Positions 33,568-50,659 of a DNA stretch of 64,000 nucleotides are shown piece after piece. Each line of letters starts with the position of its first letter. The stretch's first letter is position 1. This DNA comes from [Phialemoniopsis] sp. UDSM-2020 (taxonomy: Eukaryota > Ascomycota > Sordariomycetes > Thyridiales > Thyridiaceae), in contig JAEILZ010000005.1 in the NCBI GenBank assembly GCA_018873225.1, forward strand, positions 62,001 through 126,000, given 5' to 3'. The notes under the pieces are model-generated. The model was given only the letters and a program-made list of their open reading frames with translations, made no database searches and was not told the DNA's origin. The position numbers were made by a program, and so were the translations under genes.

Positions 33568-34964
33568 TTATGGCTCGCCACCCCAGATCTCGTCGGCAAT
33601 CTCCCTGACGAGCGCGAGCTTCTTCTTCTCGTCCTCGAGGCTGAGCGGGTAGCCCTCGGAGTGCGTGCTGAAGCCGCACTGCGGCGAGACGCAGACGCTC
33701 TTGAGGGCCTCCTCGCGCGTCTCGCCGCGGCCCTTGGCGATGAAGTCGGCGGCCTGGTAGACGCGCTTCTTCATCTCCTCCTTGTCCTCGAGCTCGCGCA
33801 GCTTGGTGCTGATGATGCCGACGACGACGAACTTGTTCTTGGGCAGCATGGCGAGGGGCTCGAAGCCGCCCGCGCGCTCCGTGTCGTACTCGAGGAAGAA
33901 GGTCGTCACGTTGAGGTTCTGGAAGAGCTTCTTGGCGATGATGTCGTAGGCGCCCTCCTATCGTGTCACACACTGGATGTCAGTATCTTTTGCTACGTGA
34001 AGTTTGCCACGGCTGGACGAACCGCAAAGTGCCTGCCGCCGATAAAGTTGCCTCGGCACAGGTGAACACCAACGTGCATGTCGCTGGGGACATTGGCGAT
34101 GCAGTCGTTGTACAGCTTGATGTAGGCGTCGAGAAGGTCGTCGACGGTGCCGATGTTGTCCTTGTCCTCCTCCCATCCCTTGCGGAACTTCTCCGAGCAG
34201 AAGTCTTCCTCCTTGTTAGTCTCGGTTGGATGTGATGCGAACTTCGATCATGAAGTTACTCACAGGCTAGACCGGGGTCGTCAAACTGGATATTCCTCAG
34301 ACCGGCCTTGTAGAGGTGGTCCAGCTCGGCAGCGTAGACCTTGGCAACGTCCTTGAAGTACTCGGCGTCGTTGGCGTACGCCTCGGGGGTGTAAGCCCGG
34401 CCTTGCTTGTATCGCCTTCACGAGCCACGATAGTTAGTCCTTGAACACCCAAGACCACTACCCAGTGAAGACCTACATGTGGAACCACGCCGGCGTGATC
34501 ATGGTCATCTTGATGTTCCCCCACTCCTCCTTGGGCGTGACGCTCTGCACAAGCCGCAGCTCATGCACGTTGGACACGCTCTTGGCCGGGTTGTGCTTGA
34601 GCTTGCCCCCGGCAATAACAGAGTCTCCCGGCATGACCTTGCGGTCCTTCTCGATGAGCGACACGACGTCCGGGTGGTACAGGCGGAACATGCTGGCCTC
34701 GGCGTCCTGCAGGCGGATCGTGCCCTCGAACTCGTCCCAGGTCAGGCCCCAGAAGCGCGTGCGCGTGTACTCGCCGTCGGTGACGGCGCGCAGGCCGAGC
34801 TGCCGCTGCAGGGCGACGACGTCGGCCACGGCGCGCTTCTCGGTCTCGGGCAGGCCGGTCTCCTGCGGGGTGCGGCCGGCGTCGACGGCGTGGCGGGCGT
34901 CGAGGAGGTCGCGCGGACGCAGGAGGGAGCCTAGGTGCTCGGCGCGGAAGGGAGGGGGAGCCAT
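33568..34964 (-). CDS. MetE C-terminal-domain-like (cobalamin-independent methionine synthase type) protein
   Basis: Four exons give about 375 residues; the ATG at 34962-34964 starts MAPPPFRAEHLGSLLRP. The frame passes VTDGEYTRTRFWG, IQFDDPGLAYFCSEK (restored across an intron), GVHLCRGNFIGGRHFAEGAYD (another junction), FLEYDTERAG and VSPQCGFSTH. The His and Cys of HLC, the Glu of FLEYD and the Cys of PQCGF match the zinc ligands of the MetE catalytic domain. Full MetE is about 750 residues with an N-terminal half that is absent here, so this is the stand-alone UROD/MetE-like group (compare bacterial YxjG/YxjH). It likely transfers a methyl or alkyl group to or from a thiol; its substrate in fungi is uncertain. 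No signal peptide. Confidence 0.87.
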
Positions 34965-35748
34965 TGTGATGTGCGGTGGGTGAGGAGGGGAGAGACTGGG
35001 AATATTAGGGTGATGGGTGGTGTTATGATAGCTCAATTGCTGCAGAGTCACTATCAAAGAGCTTGGTTTACGACCGTCGATGAAGCTAGCAGTAGCAGCA
35101 TATGATGTGAGCTCCAAGCAATTGATCAATTGATCTCATCATCTGGCCATGTGAAGCGGGGGCGGGGCAGCCAGCAAGTTTTGTATGATGAGCGTCTCGC
35201 GGGACCAACGGACCCCACTACCGAGTTCCGCGGGCTGGAAGAGCAGAGGAACATGGCATGGGGATGCTACGGAATATCGCCTCTATTTTCGAGACGACGG
35301 CAGGCTAATTGAGTTTGGTAAGCATATCTGAGGGAGACTAGATGGGCAGGGTATGATCTCCGGTGGAGGTGAGCAGCGCATGGTCATACAAGCAAGCTTG
35401 CATATGTCAACTCCTTTCCCCGCCAAACATCCATGGATTGATGGGATCGGAGGTGGATGAGTGGGTATCTTCCTGCAGCGTCATATTTCATGATTGGACT
35501 CGGAGACCGCATTGACATAAGCCATGCATTCCTTTCTATTAGCATATTCCTATCGATCTGACCGGATGCCATTACCCCACGCCCGCCGTCTCACCGATCC
35601 GGAGGTTTTTGTTGGCTCCTTGCGCCACCTCACTCCTCGCCCTTCCTCCTCAGACAATCCCCGAAGCCGAGCTGCTCGGACCCACCGAACCAGGAAGCAC
35701 AAATGCTTGACAGCCTGTATCTCATCTAGGCCCTTGTGCATATAGATA
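34965..35748. other. Intergenic, nothing seen
   Basis: Promoter of the MetE-like gene and 3' flank of the permease; no coding or RNA feature recognised. Confidence 0.5.
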
Positions 35749-37603
35749 TCAGACGTACTCCTCCTTGGATGGCACGTCGGTCTCGTTGACCTGCAGCGTG
35801 TTGAGCACGGTGTGAGCATCCCGCTTCTCCAGACTCTTCTTGACCGGGTTCGGCGCAGAGAACACCTCCTCCAGCTCCTCGAGGGTGCGGTCCTTGGTCT
35901 CGGGGAAGAAGAAGTACATGAACACGGCCTCGAGCAGGTCCCAGCCGACAAACACTAGGTAGAAGTAGTAGCCGATCTTGTCAAAGGCGGGTCCGGAGCT
36001 GTACTGGAGGACCGTGCCGGCTGCCGAGGAGACTAGGTTTCCAACAGCAGTGCCCTTGGCTCTCGTGGAAGTGGGTAGGGTCTCTGCGATGTACATGGAC
36101 TGCAGCGGCGTCCAGCCGAACGAGAAGACGATGCCAAAGATAAAGATGAAAGCGATCGTCGCGTTCGCGGCGCCAATCTGATGCGGGTCGTCGGTGGCCA
36201 TCTTGGAGGTGCCGGTGATGATGGCGAAGCAGCACGCGCAAAAGACAGTCGTGTACAGCAGCAACGGGCGACGGCCGATCACATCGGTCATGCGAGCGCC
36301 GAGGACCGCGCCAAAGAGGCAGAGCACCGGGTTGATGCCGTTGAGCGCCAGGACCTTGTGCTCCTCAGTGATGTTGGCCGACTGCAGCATGGCCACCATG
36401 TAGTAGCTGCTCAACGAGTTGCCGGACGACTGGCCGAACCAGGCCATGCCGAGGACGCAGATGAGGCGGCGGCGCGCCGAGTGCGTGTTCCATAGCTCGT
36501 GGTAGTCCCACCACTTCTTGTCGGACGCCTCGGTCGCGATTTGGGTCGTCATCTCCTTGAGCTGCAGCTGGACCATGGGGTGGTCAAGGCTGCCCTCGCC
36601 GTGGTAGGTCGCGAGGACCTGGGCAGCGGCTTCGTGGCGGTCTTGGGCCATGAGCCAGCGCGGGGACTCGGGCAGCCAGAGGACGCTGACGAGGACGATG
36701 CCGCTCGTGATCATCTGGCACCAGATGGGGATGCGCCAGGCGCTGTTGCTGTCGACGAAGGAGCAGCCGTAGACGACCCAGCTGGCTATGATGGAGCCAA
36801 TGTACCATGTACAATTGTACAGGCCGGTGATTGTGCCTCGCCATCTCGGGTGAGCCTGTAGATGTGATGTGTCAACAACGAGCAACTTCAAGTGGCACAC
36901 ACGTTTAACTTACCATCTCACTGACGTAGCACGGAGCGCTCACGCAGCAGAAGCTGACACCGAAGCCCAGTACAAACCTTCCCGCGAGAAATTGCCCGCG
37001 GGTGTGGCAAGGACCTGTACAGTGTCAACTTGGAATAGTCCTCGTAGTAGTCCAGGAGTCCTTACCTTGAACGCAGGTGCCAATGATGACTATCAGTGCG
37101 CCTACAAACATGCCAACCTATCGATGGATTGATGTCAGAGCTTCTGTCTCGACGAGATGTGCTATCCGGGTGTAACTTACCCTTCTACCAAAGTAATCAT
37201 TGACGGGTCCCGTGAAGAACACAGCCGCGACAGATCCGATGTTGTACATAGCAAAGACTAGGCCGGTGCTCGAGTCGGCGACCTTCCTGTGATAACATAC
37301 GTTCAGCATCTGAATCCTCGGAACGGCGACAGGTGCATCCGGAAAGACTTACATGCCAAAGTAGTTTCGGTAGCTCTTCATGCCATTGAGACCGCCCATG
37401 AGACTGCCATCGTAGCCGTTGAGACAGCCGCAAAGATAGGCCACAGTCAGGACGAGGTAGAGACGCAGCATGCGTTTGCTCCACGGAGAATAGTACTCGG
37501 TCTCGACATCGTGAGCAAGCTGGACAGCCACGCCGGTGTCCTCGGCCTTCTCGTGATGCTGGCCTTGGGTGGCCTCGGCTCTCTCAACGCCAGTGTCTGC
37601 CAT
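35749..37603 (-). CDS. MFS lactose-permease-like sugar transporter
   Basis: Five exons starting at the ATG at 37601-37603 give about 530 residues of a 12-span sugar porter. Helix 1 region: [20 protein letters not shown]. Loop 2-3: [18 protein letters not shown]. After helix 4: [18 protein letters not shown] then [14 protein letters not shown]. After helix 6: [13 protein letters not shown]. Loop 8-9: [11 protein letters not shown]. Near helix 10-11: [19 protein letters not shown]-terminal: [16 protein letters not shown]. The [10 protein letters not shown] and WLPESPRWL forms are typical of the LAC12-like branch (lactose, cellobiose, galactosides). It lies head-to-head with an intracellular beta-galactosidase, which supports lactose or another beta-galactoside as substrate. 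Plasma membrane, proton symport (family knowledge). Confidence 0.9.
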
Positions 37604-42282
<4,679 letters not shown>

Positions 42283-42385
42283 TTCAAGATATCACTGTTT
42301 ACTTTCGAGGTATCATCGATTTCTGGATATTGAATTTAGAATGGCTTGCCAATGAATTTCATTACACATGTTTCCCTTTTTTCCC

Positions 42386-43129
42386 TCATACAGCCATACC
42401 ACCATTGACCCGAACGACCTGCCCCGTCATCCACGCGCTCCCAGGTCCCGAAAGGAACGCAAACACCTCGGCCATATCCGTCGGCTCGCCGATCTTGTTG
42501 AACGGGTTCGTGCTCTTGATGTGGTTGACGAGCTGCTCGCTCTTGCCCTCGTAGAAAAGCTCCGTCGCCGCGGGGCCCGGCGCCACGGCGTTGACCATGA
42601 TGCCCTTGGCCGCCAGACCCTTGGACAGCACGCGCGTCATCTGGTCGACCGCGCCCTTGGTCGCAGAGTACAAGAGGTAAGGCGGCAGGACCGAGCTAAA
42701 CGCGTTGACCGTCGTCGAGACGAGCACGACTCTCGAGCCCGAGGGCATGTGCGGCAGGGCCTTTTGCACAAGGAAGTAGGGCCCCTTGACGTTGATGGCG
42801 AACATCGAGTCGAAGTCCTCCTCGGTCGTGTTCTCGACGGTGCGCATGATCATCCGACCGGCGTTGGGGATGAGCACGTCGATGCGACCGAAGCGCTCGA
42901 CGGCCTTGGCGACGAGGGTCTCTACGCCCGAGACCTTGGAGACGTCGGCCGCGACGGCGAGGGCGCGGTCGGGACCGCCGATCTGTTCTACGACGGCGTC
43001 GGCGGCGGCCTTGTCGGAGCCGTAGCCTACGACGACGTTGGCGCCGTCGGCGGCGAGGCGCAGGGCGACGGCCTTGCCTATGCCCTTGGAGGCGCCGGTG
43101 ATGAGGGCGACTTTGCCTTGGAGAGACAT
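42386..43129 (-). CDS. Short-chain dehydrogenase/reductase (classical SDR)
   Basis: A single exon of 247 residues from the ATG at 43127-43129. The cofactor motif TGASKGIG lies at residues 11-18, the acidic/adenine site is AADVSK, the structural motif is NAG (PNAGRMI), and the catalytic residues are Ser in LVSTTV and YSATK (YxxxK). The C-terminus SAWMTGQVVRVNGGMAV is typical of the FabG/versicolorin-reductase-like group. It reduces or oxidises an NAD(P)-linked alcohol/carbonyl; substrate unknown. It lies tail-to-tail with the beta-galactosidase, 103 bp apart. Strong GC preference at third codon positions. Confidence 0.92.
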   Translation of the reverse strand: MSLQGKVALITGASKGIGKAVALRLAADGANVVVGYGSDKAAADAVVEQIGGPDRALAVAADVSKVSGVETLVAKAVERFGRIDVLIPNAGRMIMRTVENTTEEDFDSMFAINVKGPYFLVQKALPHMPSGSRVVLVSTTVNAFSSVLPPYLLYSATKGAVDQMTRVLSKGLAAKGIMVNAVAPGPAATELFYEGKSEQLVNHIKSTNPFNKIGEPTDMAEVFAFLSGPGSAWMTGQVVRVNGGMAV

Positions 43130-44333
43130 TGTGAAGGTGTAGGTGTGTTTTCTAGGCTTGTTGAGAGATCCGGGTGTGTCTGAGATGGATAAAGTATCTT
43201 TGACGATGTTACTGACTTTGAGCGTGCTGGGTTTGGGAGTGATTCTGTCGTTTTCAATACAGCATGTCACGGAGGAGCCAAGACCTTGAATTTATATCTG
43301 TCGAGAGCATGGAGAGGAAGCGTTCTCGCGCTTCGGACTCGGAGATCCCACTTCATCGCATATGTACTGAATTAAAAGGCTGTCTGAAAAATCCGATTCA
43401 TTTACCTGCCCTAATCCCCGGGTTTGGTGCGCGAGTCGCCAAAACGGATTTTCATGACTCCAGGCTCGGGATTACTTGGCGCCAGATAAAACCGATGAAA
43501 AGTGGCATGGAAATTCGCCCACCTCCAACGGTGCCGGATGAACCCGCCTGAGGCGCACTAGCAAAAGAGAAATCAATCTCTACACCAGGTAGATCGTTCT
43601 ACTTCATAAAGCCCATTTCGTCTTGACAAAAGGCTATGAAAACTTGACTTTAGTCAGCACTGCATGCCGAAATGCTTAAACATCCTTCGCTTATCTCTCG
43701 CGTATGCGGTCATCCCATCCCACCTGATGGTCCGGTACGGCGATGATCATTGAATGGGATGCCCGAAGTAGACACGGACATGGACTTGTAGAACACGGCC
43801 GATTGTTCAAGGTAGCTGATATTTCCGACCGAGATGGCGAACATGTCCGCTCATTCAGGTCGTCGACAAGACAAATGAAGGATACGATAGCTAGCTGCCT
43901 TTAAAGGATCTCCACAGGTTCACGATGATGGGGTGAAATTGTCAAGGTCATTGGATAGTCACCTTCAGGCTCGGGGCTCGCACAACAAGAGTACACATTC
44001 CCGGTGCAGAGCAAGGTGATATTTGATGGTGTTAGAAGCCTCTCTCATTTTTTTAACTACAAGACAGACCTAGCGGCGGATGCGGTCTGCTATGTTATTG
44101 GCATTGGTTCGGTGCTGCTGTTTACCAAGTTATCTTTGAGGGTCAAGAGATGGACGACGTAACCTAAGCCTGCATATAGGAGAGATTGCACAACATCGTA
44201 TTCACAACACCCTCGTCCTTGTAGCTTATTTGATTTTGATCTCGTCAGAGAGAACACAACCCTCTCAATCCCAACTTCTGTGCTACACTCAGCACCATCC
44301 TATTCTGCGCCCGGAACTCCAGAGGAATACATA
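43130..44333. other. Intergenic, nothing seen
   Basis: About 1.2 kb holding the SDR promoter and the 3' flank of the alcohol dehydrogenase. No coding, RNA or clear repeat feature recognised. Confidence 0.5.
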
Positions 44334-45421
44334 TTACATCGTCAAGACAGCTCTGAAGCGTGCCTTGCCGGACGTCATGTGGTCAAACGCCTTCTGGACG
44401 TCGCTCAGGGGGAACTTCTCCACCATACACTCGATCCCATGGGTCTGCGCAAACTTGACTGCCTCCTCCGAGTCGAGCGCGTGGCCCGACGGCCAGCCGT
44501 GCACCGACGCGCCCTTGGTCACCATGGTCACCGTGTCGAACGGCACGGGGCCCACGGGCGCGAGGCACAGGAGCTTGCCGCCGGCCTGCAGGCCGCCGAC
44601 GAGCGGCGAGATGACCTCCGGGTTCGGCGCCGTCGCGACGATGAGCGCGGCGCCGCCCAGCTTCGTGAGCGCCTCAGCCGCGTCCTCGGAGCTGCTATCG
44701 ATGAACTCGTGCGCGCCGAGCTTTTTCGCGAAGTCGCGCTTGTCCGACGCGCCCGACGACGACAGCACGACGACCTGGTAGCCCATGGCGCGCGCGTACT
44801 GCACGGCCAGGTGGCCGAGCCCGCCGAGCCCCTGGACGGCGACGAGGTTGCCCTGCTCGACGTGCAGCTTGCGGATGCCGTTGAAGACGGTGACGCCCGC
44901 GCAGAGGAGCGGCGCGGCCTGGGCCGGGTCGATATCGGAGGGCAGGCGGACGGCGGCCTCGGCGCGCAGGATGGCGTACTCTGCGTAGCCGCCGTCGGTG
45001 GTGACGCCGTTGACGGCCTTGTTGTCGCAGGCCTGGTAGAAGCCGCGCTGGCAGGAGCGGCAGACGGAGTCGTGTCCTACGATGGTTTTGTGTGAGCAAT
45101 TGGTTCAAAAACACGTGTCGCTGTTGGGTACTCACCACCATGCCAGCCACCGCCCACTCTGTCGTTGACCTTGATCTTCTTGACGCCATCGCCCACAGCG
45201 ACGACATCACCGACGTACTCGTGACCCAGGACGAGGGGGAAGATGTCGCCAAAAGCTCCCTGCTGAACTCCAGCATCCGTTCCGCACACTCCGTTGGCGA
45301 TGATCTTTACGAGGACTTCGCCAGCCTCGGGCTTCTTGAGAGGCACATCTTTGAGGACGAGCTTCCCGCCAGTCTTCTCGACCACGGCGGCCTTGTATGT
45401 CTTTGGTAGCGAGTTACTCAT
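44334..45421 (-). CDS. Zinc-dependent alcohol dehydrogenase (MDR family)
   Basis: Two exons; the ATG at 45419-45421 starts MSNSLPKTYKAAVVEKTG. One intron (GTGAGT..CGTAG) lies within the GGWHGGHD region. About 343 residues. Catalytic-zinc region: NGVCGTDAG and GHEYVGDVVAVGDGV. Structural-zinc loop: HDSVCRSCQRGFYQACD, in which the first usual cysteine is replaced, as in the HDGTC-type fungal subfamily. Rossmann motif GLGGLGHLAVQYA. It oxidises primary alcohols or reduces aldehydes with NAD(P) in the cytosol; substrate not determinable. It is closer to AdhP/ADH1-like enzymes than to polyol dehydrogenases (my reading of motifs), which weakens a role in galactitol oxidation. Confidence 0.92.
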
Positions 45422-45968
45422 GATGTCTGTTTGTCTGGTTATTGGATGGCAAATGTAGAATAGGGAAGTGAGATATGTATGAGAAATGGTGTCGAGGATG
45501 CTAGGGCTTATAGGTATCTCGATTAGTGATCCGAGACCTCGGATTCTCCTCAACCTTATCCCACCTCCCTCTGGTATCATGCATTGCGGGCAGATGACGA
45601 CGACAGTCCACTGAACAGCCTATGACGTGAATCAGTCGGTCCGCGAGCCTAGGCTTGATGGAATGGAGCTTGAGTGGGCCGGCTTCTGTCTCTGCCGGAT
45701 CCGCCACTTAGATCGGACTTCTGATTCACCAAGCTGGCCCTTAAATCCGGCGCCGAAACAGAGAATTTACACCAAAGTTACAGTTACGCTAATGGGCATC
45801 TGAGCTTAATAATGCTTATCTCTGCTGATCATTGCCTGGTTGCTCGCGCTATCCCGCGACCTGCATGTTCCACCTTGGTTCTAGCTTGATCTTTGAAGAA
45901 ATGTGTGCGCCGTCTCGGGGGACATGTGAATTCAGCACTGTCGTGCTTCGTACCGCATTCCAAGCCCC
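45422..45968. other. Intergenic, nothing seen
   Basis: Promoter of the alcohol dehydrogenase and 3' flank of the second HET gene; no other feature recognised. Confidence 0.5.
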
Positions 45969-48399
45969 TCAAATAATCGTGATTGTGCACCCATCCTTTC
46001 CGTCCCAGGTCTTCCAGTACTTCTGGTTGATTTTCGAGTCCTTCCATATCCCCTCCCTCAATCGCGTCATGTTTCGAAACTTCAAGAGGGCCCAGTCTGC
46101 CAGGTCTCTGTGCATCTTGCCAGGGGCAATCTCAAAGTAACCGACTCTAACGAACAGCCCTCGCTCATTGATGACCTCCACCTTGCCTTGGGGAAACTTC
46201 GTGCACGCCGGTATAAGTAGAAGTCCGCAGTCAACCCCTAGCCTATCCGCCCACGGATAGCGTAAGTCCGCTTCAGCGACTTTGAGTGCAAAGATGCGGC
46301 AACCCCTTGGGACTTCTCGGTCAAACTTCATCTCGCAAGGATAGTCAGCCTTGAGGCCCTTGCCCTTGAACACGATTCGAGGCTCCCGGTCTAGAAATTG
46401 CCATGTACAGGTTTTAGGATCGTCTTTGCTCGTGACATCGCGCCAGAAGCTCCCGTGCAAGGGACCGAGTGAATACCGTGAGATGCGACGAACGCGAACT
46501 TCTGTGAGAGGTCCGCGGAGTACTAGGGCTGCTGTAGGTGTTGCATCGGGTTTCTCGAAGTCAGAATGAACCATGTCAGTGAGGCGTGTCGATAAAGGTG
46601 GTGTGTCTATAACGTTGACGGCGATCTGTGGCTCGGTTTGGGCTCGAAAGAGGAAGTTGAACTTGACCCGAGCGTGTGTGGACGCCCATGACCAGCTAGG
46701 CGCGACGGGAATGCTGCCTTGCTTCGATATCTCGTCGCTGTACCACAGAAGCAACAGCGGAAGGCTGGGCTGCTGCCAAAGCCCCGTTAGGTATTGTTCC
46801 TTGGGAAAGATGGCGGCCATTTGCTCTGCGACACCATCAATGGCCACTAGCTTGTCGCTTTCCTTGGAGAGGGCTCCGATACTATACTGTGTCACAATGG
46901 AAGCCCAAGCGTAGACAAACCGCTCCGCAATTTCCGACTGCAACGAGCCACCCGCCGCTCGATCACTCGTCAAGAGGGAGGTGTATACGTGCTTGAAGCG
47001 GCCATCCTCGACATCCTGCACACCTTCTGGCAACCTCTCGGCGACATCGAAGTCTTTGAACCGATATTTGAGATCCCAAGGCCCACCATCGGGACACACC
47101 TCGGAAGCATACAGTTCGCCACACTCCCAGAAGAGCATGTTGTGGGCGAAGAACACTGTGCCGCGGGACAGAAGACGTTCTTGGAAAGCCCACGCCCGAC
47201 TCGACAACGGAGATTGAACGACAGCTGCTACCCATGGATCATCAGGCACGACATTGAACGCGCCTTGGAGACCAATGCCAGGCCATTTCAGTTCGATCTG
47301 GGCACCGTTGATTGCAGAGGGGTTGCGTTTGCGGAACAGCCCTCCTTCTGCATCTTTTGACGCCGTCGCGGCGAGCGTGATGGCGGAGTACGAGTACACC
47401 TTGGCCATCGTCATAGCCTCCTGCTTCCAGTCGTCTATTGAGTCTTGCATGATACAGAGAGAGTCGACCCAGAGATACCGAAGGCCAAGACGCCACGCTG
47501 CAACAATAGCGTCACGAAAAGTGGTTGGCAGTTCTCGGATAGAGACTCCGGTCGTCGTCATGGCACCTAAGTTGGACCGGGTGAGTCTGATGAAGGAAGG
47601 GTTCGGGCCCCAGCAGTAGCTGAGAGCCGCGTACTCCATTACATTGGCCCCATAATCAAACTTGGCGGTCTCTTCCACGAGTATCTCTTTCGGCGCTCCA
47701 TCAGGTGGAGCGACGATCTTCACAAGACGAGCTGGAAGCCAACGAGTGTCCTGAGGCTTCCGAGTGTGCAGCTTGTTGCATGATTGGTGGTTCTGCAAGC
47801 AGTTCTTGATCCAGTACGACAAGCAGCCGAAACTAGCATCGCTGTTTGTGCTTCTAGAGGCCGAATCTATCGGTTTATGGCACATCATTCGAGGATCTGG
47901 ACCTATCAGCATCACGATTTGCAAGGCAAGTCCGTGATGGGGACACCTGAGCGTTGCACGTACCAGAGGCTTCAAAGAGCCGCATACAAGATCCTTCTCT
48001 CCCCAATTCTTCATCCTTGTACCTTTGCAGCCTGAGCTCAGCCGATATATGGCCGTCATAAGTATACTCGTCATACTCCCAAGAACAAAGCAGTGGCTCA
48101 TTGGCGTAGCCCGGGCGGGGCGCGTGGATATCATGATTGGCGAATCCGTCGGATCCGGACTTGTTAAGGGCTCGGTGCTCGGCCGACAATCCGATCGTAA
48201 AGGCGCAGAAGTCGCAGTCGCGGATCGACTTGGCGACGTCAGCAAGGTCCTGCTGCTTACCTGACCAGCCGTCGAAGGCTTCCCAAGGCCGCTCATGAAA
48301 CGGAGTGAAGCCAAAGGACCAAGGATGTATCTTGCCCGCTTTTGGCGACACAAACGCCTCTCGGCACGCTTTACAATGCTTGGGCCCTGTCCCGGCCAT
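45969..48399 (-). CDS. HET-domain protein (second)
   Basis: Two exons. The ATG at 48397-48399 starts MAGTGPKHCKACREAF, with paired CxxC motifs (HCKAC and DCDFC) spaced as in the other HET protein here. The intron (GTACGT after FEASG; acceptor GATAG) joins to PDPRMMCHKP. HET blocks: YAALSYCWG, YLWVDSLCIMQDSIDDW, VYSYSAITLAATAS, and later SSRAWAFQERLLSRG. About 780 residues. A longer frame reading through the intron upstream exists but lacks the CxxC N-terminus, so the spliced form is preferred. Probable role in self/non-self recognition death pathways, inferred from the family. Confidence 0.9.
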
Positions 48400-48769
48400 T
48401 GTCTTGACCGTGAGTCGGACAAGACCATCTGTCCAGGAGGCTCGTCAGACTGCCATATTGTCAGATCTCATTTCGTCGAGCGGGGCCGGAATCTGACGCG
48501 AAACGAATCACAGCTATTGCCGCGGGGCACAGCCCCCACGGTCAAACAGAGGTGGTCAAATAAGACGTCCCTGCGATGTATTGACCCAGATAGCTTTGGG
48601 TAGTGGGATAACCCTCTTGCCAGCAGTCGATACCCGACAGTGGGGTAGAAATTTTGGCCTCAATCTTCGTACAGTCGAAAGAACAGGCATTGATCTCCAA
48701 GCAAGGACTTATTTCTGTATTCATGTTCATTCTATACTCTGTACGCTTCGCAAGGGGGGTTCCGCCGTA
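48400..48769. other. Intergenic, nothing seen
   Basis: Between the HET gene start and the 3' end of the aldo-keto reductase; no feature recognised. Confidence 0.5.
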
Positions 48770-49812
48770 TTAGTACGGGCTACGATCGCCCCCATCATAC
48801 AACTCCGGACCAGAAATGCGGAGATGCTTCTGCTGTCCAACCGTAGTGATCCGCTCCTTATCTTCGTCGCTCAGCTTGAGGTCCAGCGCCGCAAAGTACT
48901 CCTTCATCCGCTCTACTTTCTTGGTTGTGTTGAGCACGATGATGCCTTGGTCCAGCTGCCAGCGGATCAATATCGAGTTTGCGTTCGCGTTGTACTTCTT
49001 GGCCAGCTCCTCCAGCGTGCTGTCCAGGTGGTTGCCCTTGAGCCAGGTGAGCGGGATGAGGCCCATCCAGCTCTCCACGGCAATGCCTTGGGACTGGAGC
49101 CACTTGACGTATTCCGGAGCCCCACCCACGTACGCGTTGAACATGATCTGGTTCACGACGGGCTTGATCTCTGCTGTCTTCAGCAGATTCTCCATGTGGA
49201 GCTTGCGGAAGTTGGAGACGCCGATGGCGCGGGCTTTGCCCCCTCGGTGGATCTCCTCCATGAGCTTCCACTGCTTTGCAACAACAGCTTCAGTGTACCT
49301 CTTGTCCTTGTTGGTGTATGGAGTATGAATAAGGTACCTAAAACCGATTAATATCACAAGCTTTCGAGATTTAAGCTGGGAAAGTTATCTCACAGATCAA
49401 CATAGTCCATCTGCAGACGTTTCAAGCTGTTCTCGAAACCGACGGCTACATCTTCAAGATTGCCCTCATGTAGGGTCTCGGCAATCTTGGTCGTGATAAA
49501 GAACTCCTCACGGGGAATGCCACTCTCTTTGATGGCGTCACCTAGCTCCTTTTCGGTGCCGTAGCACTCTGCACAGTCGAAATGTCTGTAGCCGGCAGCG
49601 ATGGCCTCTTTGAGCATGTCCGTCGCCTCACGGTTGTAGGGGGCGAAGCGGTCCAGCTTGTACCAGGCTGTTCCACTGCCAAAACCCATCTGTTCACATA
49701 GTCAGTACCTGCCATGCCAGAGCCGCCGCCCGGTGCCAAGAGAGTATCGTACTGCGGGGATCTGCGTGCCATCGCGCAGCTTCACAAGAGGGATATCGGC
49801 ACCTGTAGGCAT
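48770..49812 (-). CDS. Aldo-keto reductase
   Basis: Three exons. The ATG at 49810-49812 starts MPTGADIPLVKLRDGTQIPA, an intron then joins to MGFGSGTAWYK, and a second intron lies between YVDL and YLIHTP. About 310 residues. Catalytic tetrad: Asp in HFDCAECYG, Tyr in the same motif, Lys in ITTKI, His in YLIHTP. Cofactor-site landmarks: AIGVSNFRKLHMENLL and VNQIMFNAY. The C-terminal IRISG-like tail and LDQGIIVLNTTKK are AKR-typical. It reduces aldehydes/ketones with NADPH in the cytosol; resembles yeast YDL124W-type and xylose/diketogluconate reductase groups. Minus-strand TATAAAG at 49912-49918 is 100 bp upstream. Confidence 0.93.
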
Positions 49813-50659
49813 GATTATGGAATCAACAGATCAATGACAAGGATGATAAGGAGGTATGATGGTATGGTCGGTTTGATCTCTCGGGAAGAGGTTAGTGGAA
49901 TGAATGTCTTTCTTTATATCACCGCCCGCCGAGGATCTTTCCCACTCCGCGACCCCGCCACGGACGTTGGACCGGATTCCTAGTGCCATGATTCATCCTG
50001 CACCATGATAGAGTGACCCCACCGGGATCGTGTAATCGTCCTAAAAGGGCGATAGCTGGAGTCAAATTGCCGCCATTAAGCTGCTATTACGGGTACGCTA
50101 ATTCCCCACATCAGCACTGCGTGGTTTGCGTCACCGCCACTCACAGCTGAAGCTTCAGGCTCTGATCCGTTCAGTCCGGACACCAAATATCAGGGACCCC
50201 AAGTTGACTTGGCCATTGGGCCAGGCCGCTGACAAATGAAATGTGGGTGATGCCGATGCCTCTCGGGATAACCCAAGTATCCTACCCCTCCAAGAATAGC
50301 TGCGAGAATAAATTACGATCCTGTGCAGTGCCTTGCCTTTACGCTGCTTACCCGTCACTAAAAAATATCTTTCAGGGGTAATCTTCCTTCGTCACCCTTC
50401 TCATACTAGTCGGATGACACCACATCCACTTCAGGACTAATAGACGAGTCAACGGAGATAACTTTGACTCGATCGTTTCCCGTCCATCCAAGTCGGCATA
50501 TGTGTGTACATCTGGGTGATTATTCCATGGGCTGGCACACCATCATGCGTGCATCTATCAAGGTAAATGGGACGTGATGAAGCCTGACCCGTGTGTCTGC
50601 ACATTCAGTAGTGAGATTAATGAAATGCAGTCTATTATATAAGAAGTCTCATCGCCATC
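49813..50659. other. Intergenic, promoter of aldo-keto reductase
   Basis: TATAAAG (minus) at 49912-49918. The remainder holds no recognised gene and includes the 3' flank of the DUF3433 gene. Confidence 0.5.

Noticed and set aside
48400..48428. Longer single-frame N-terminus of the second HET gene
   Set aside because: That frame reads through a good intron and lacks the CxxC N-terminus; the spliced model from 48399 is better.
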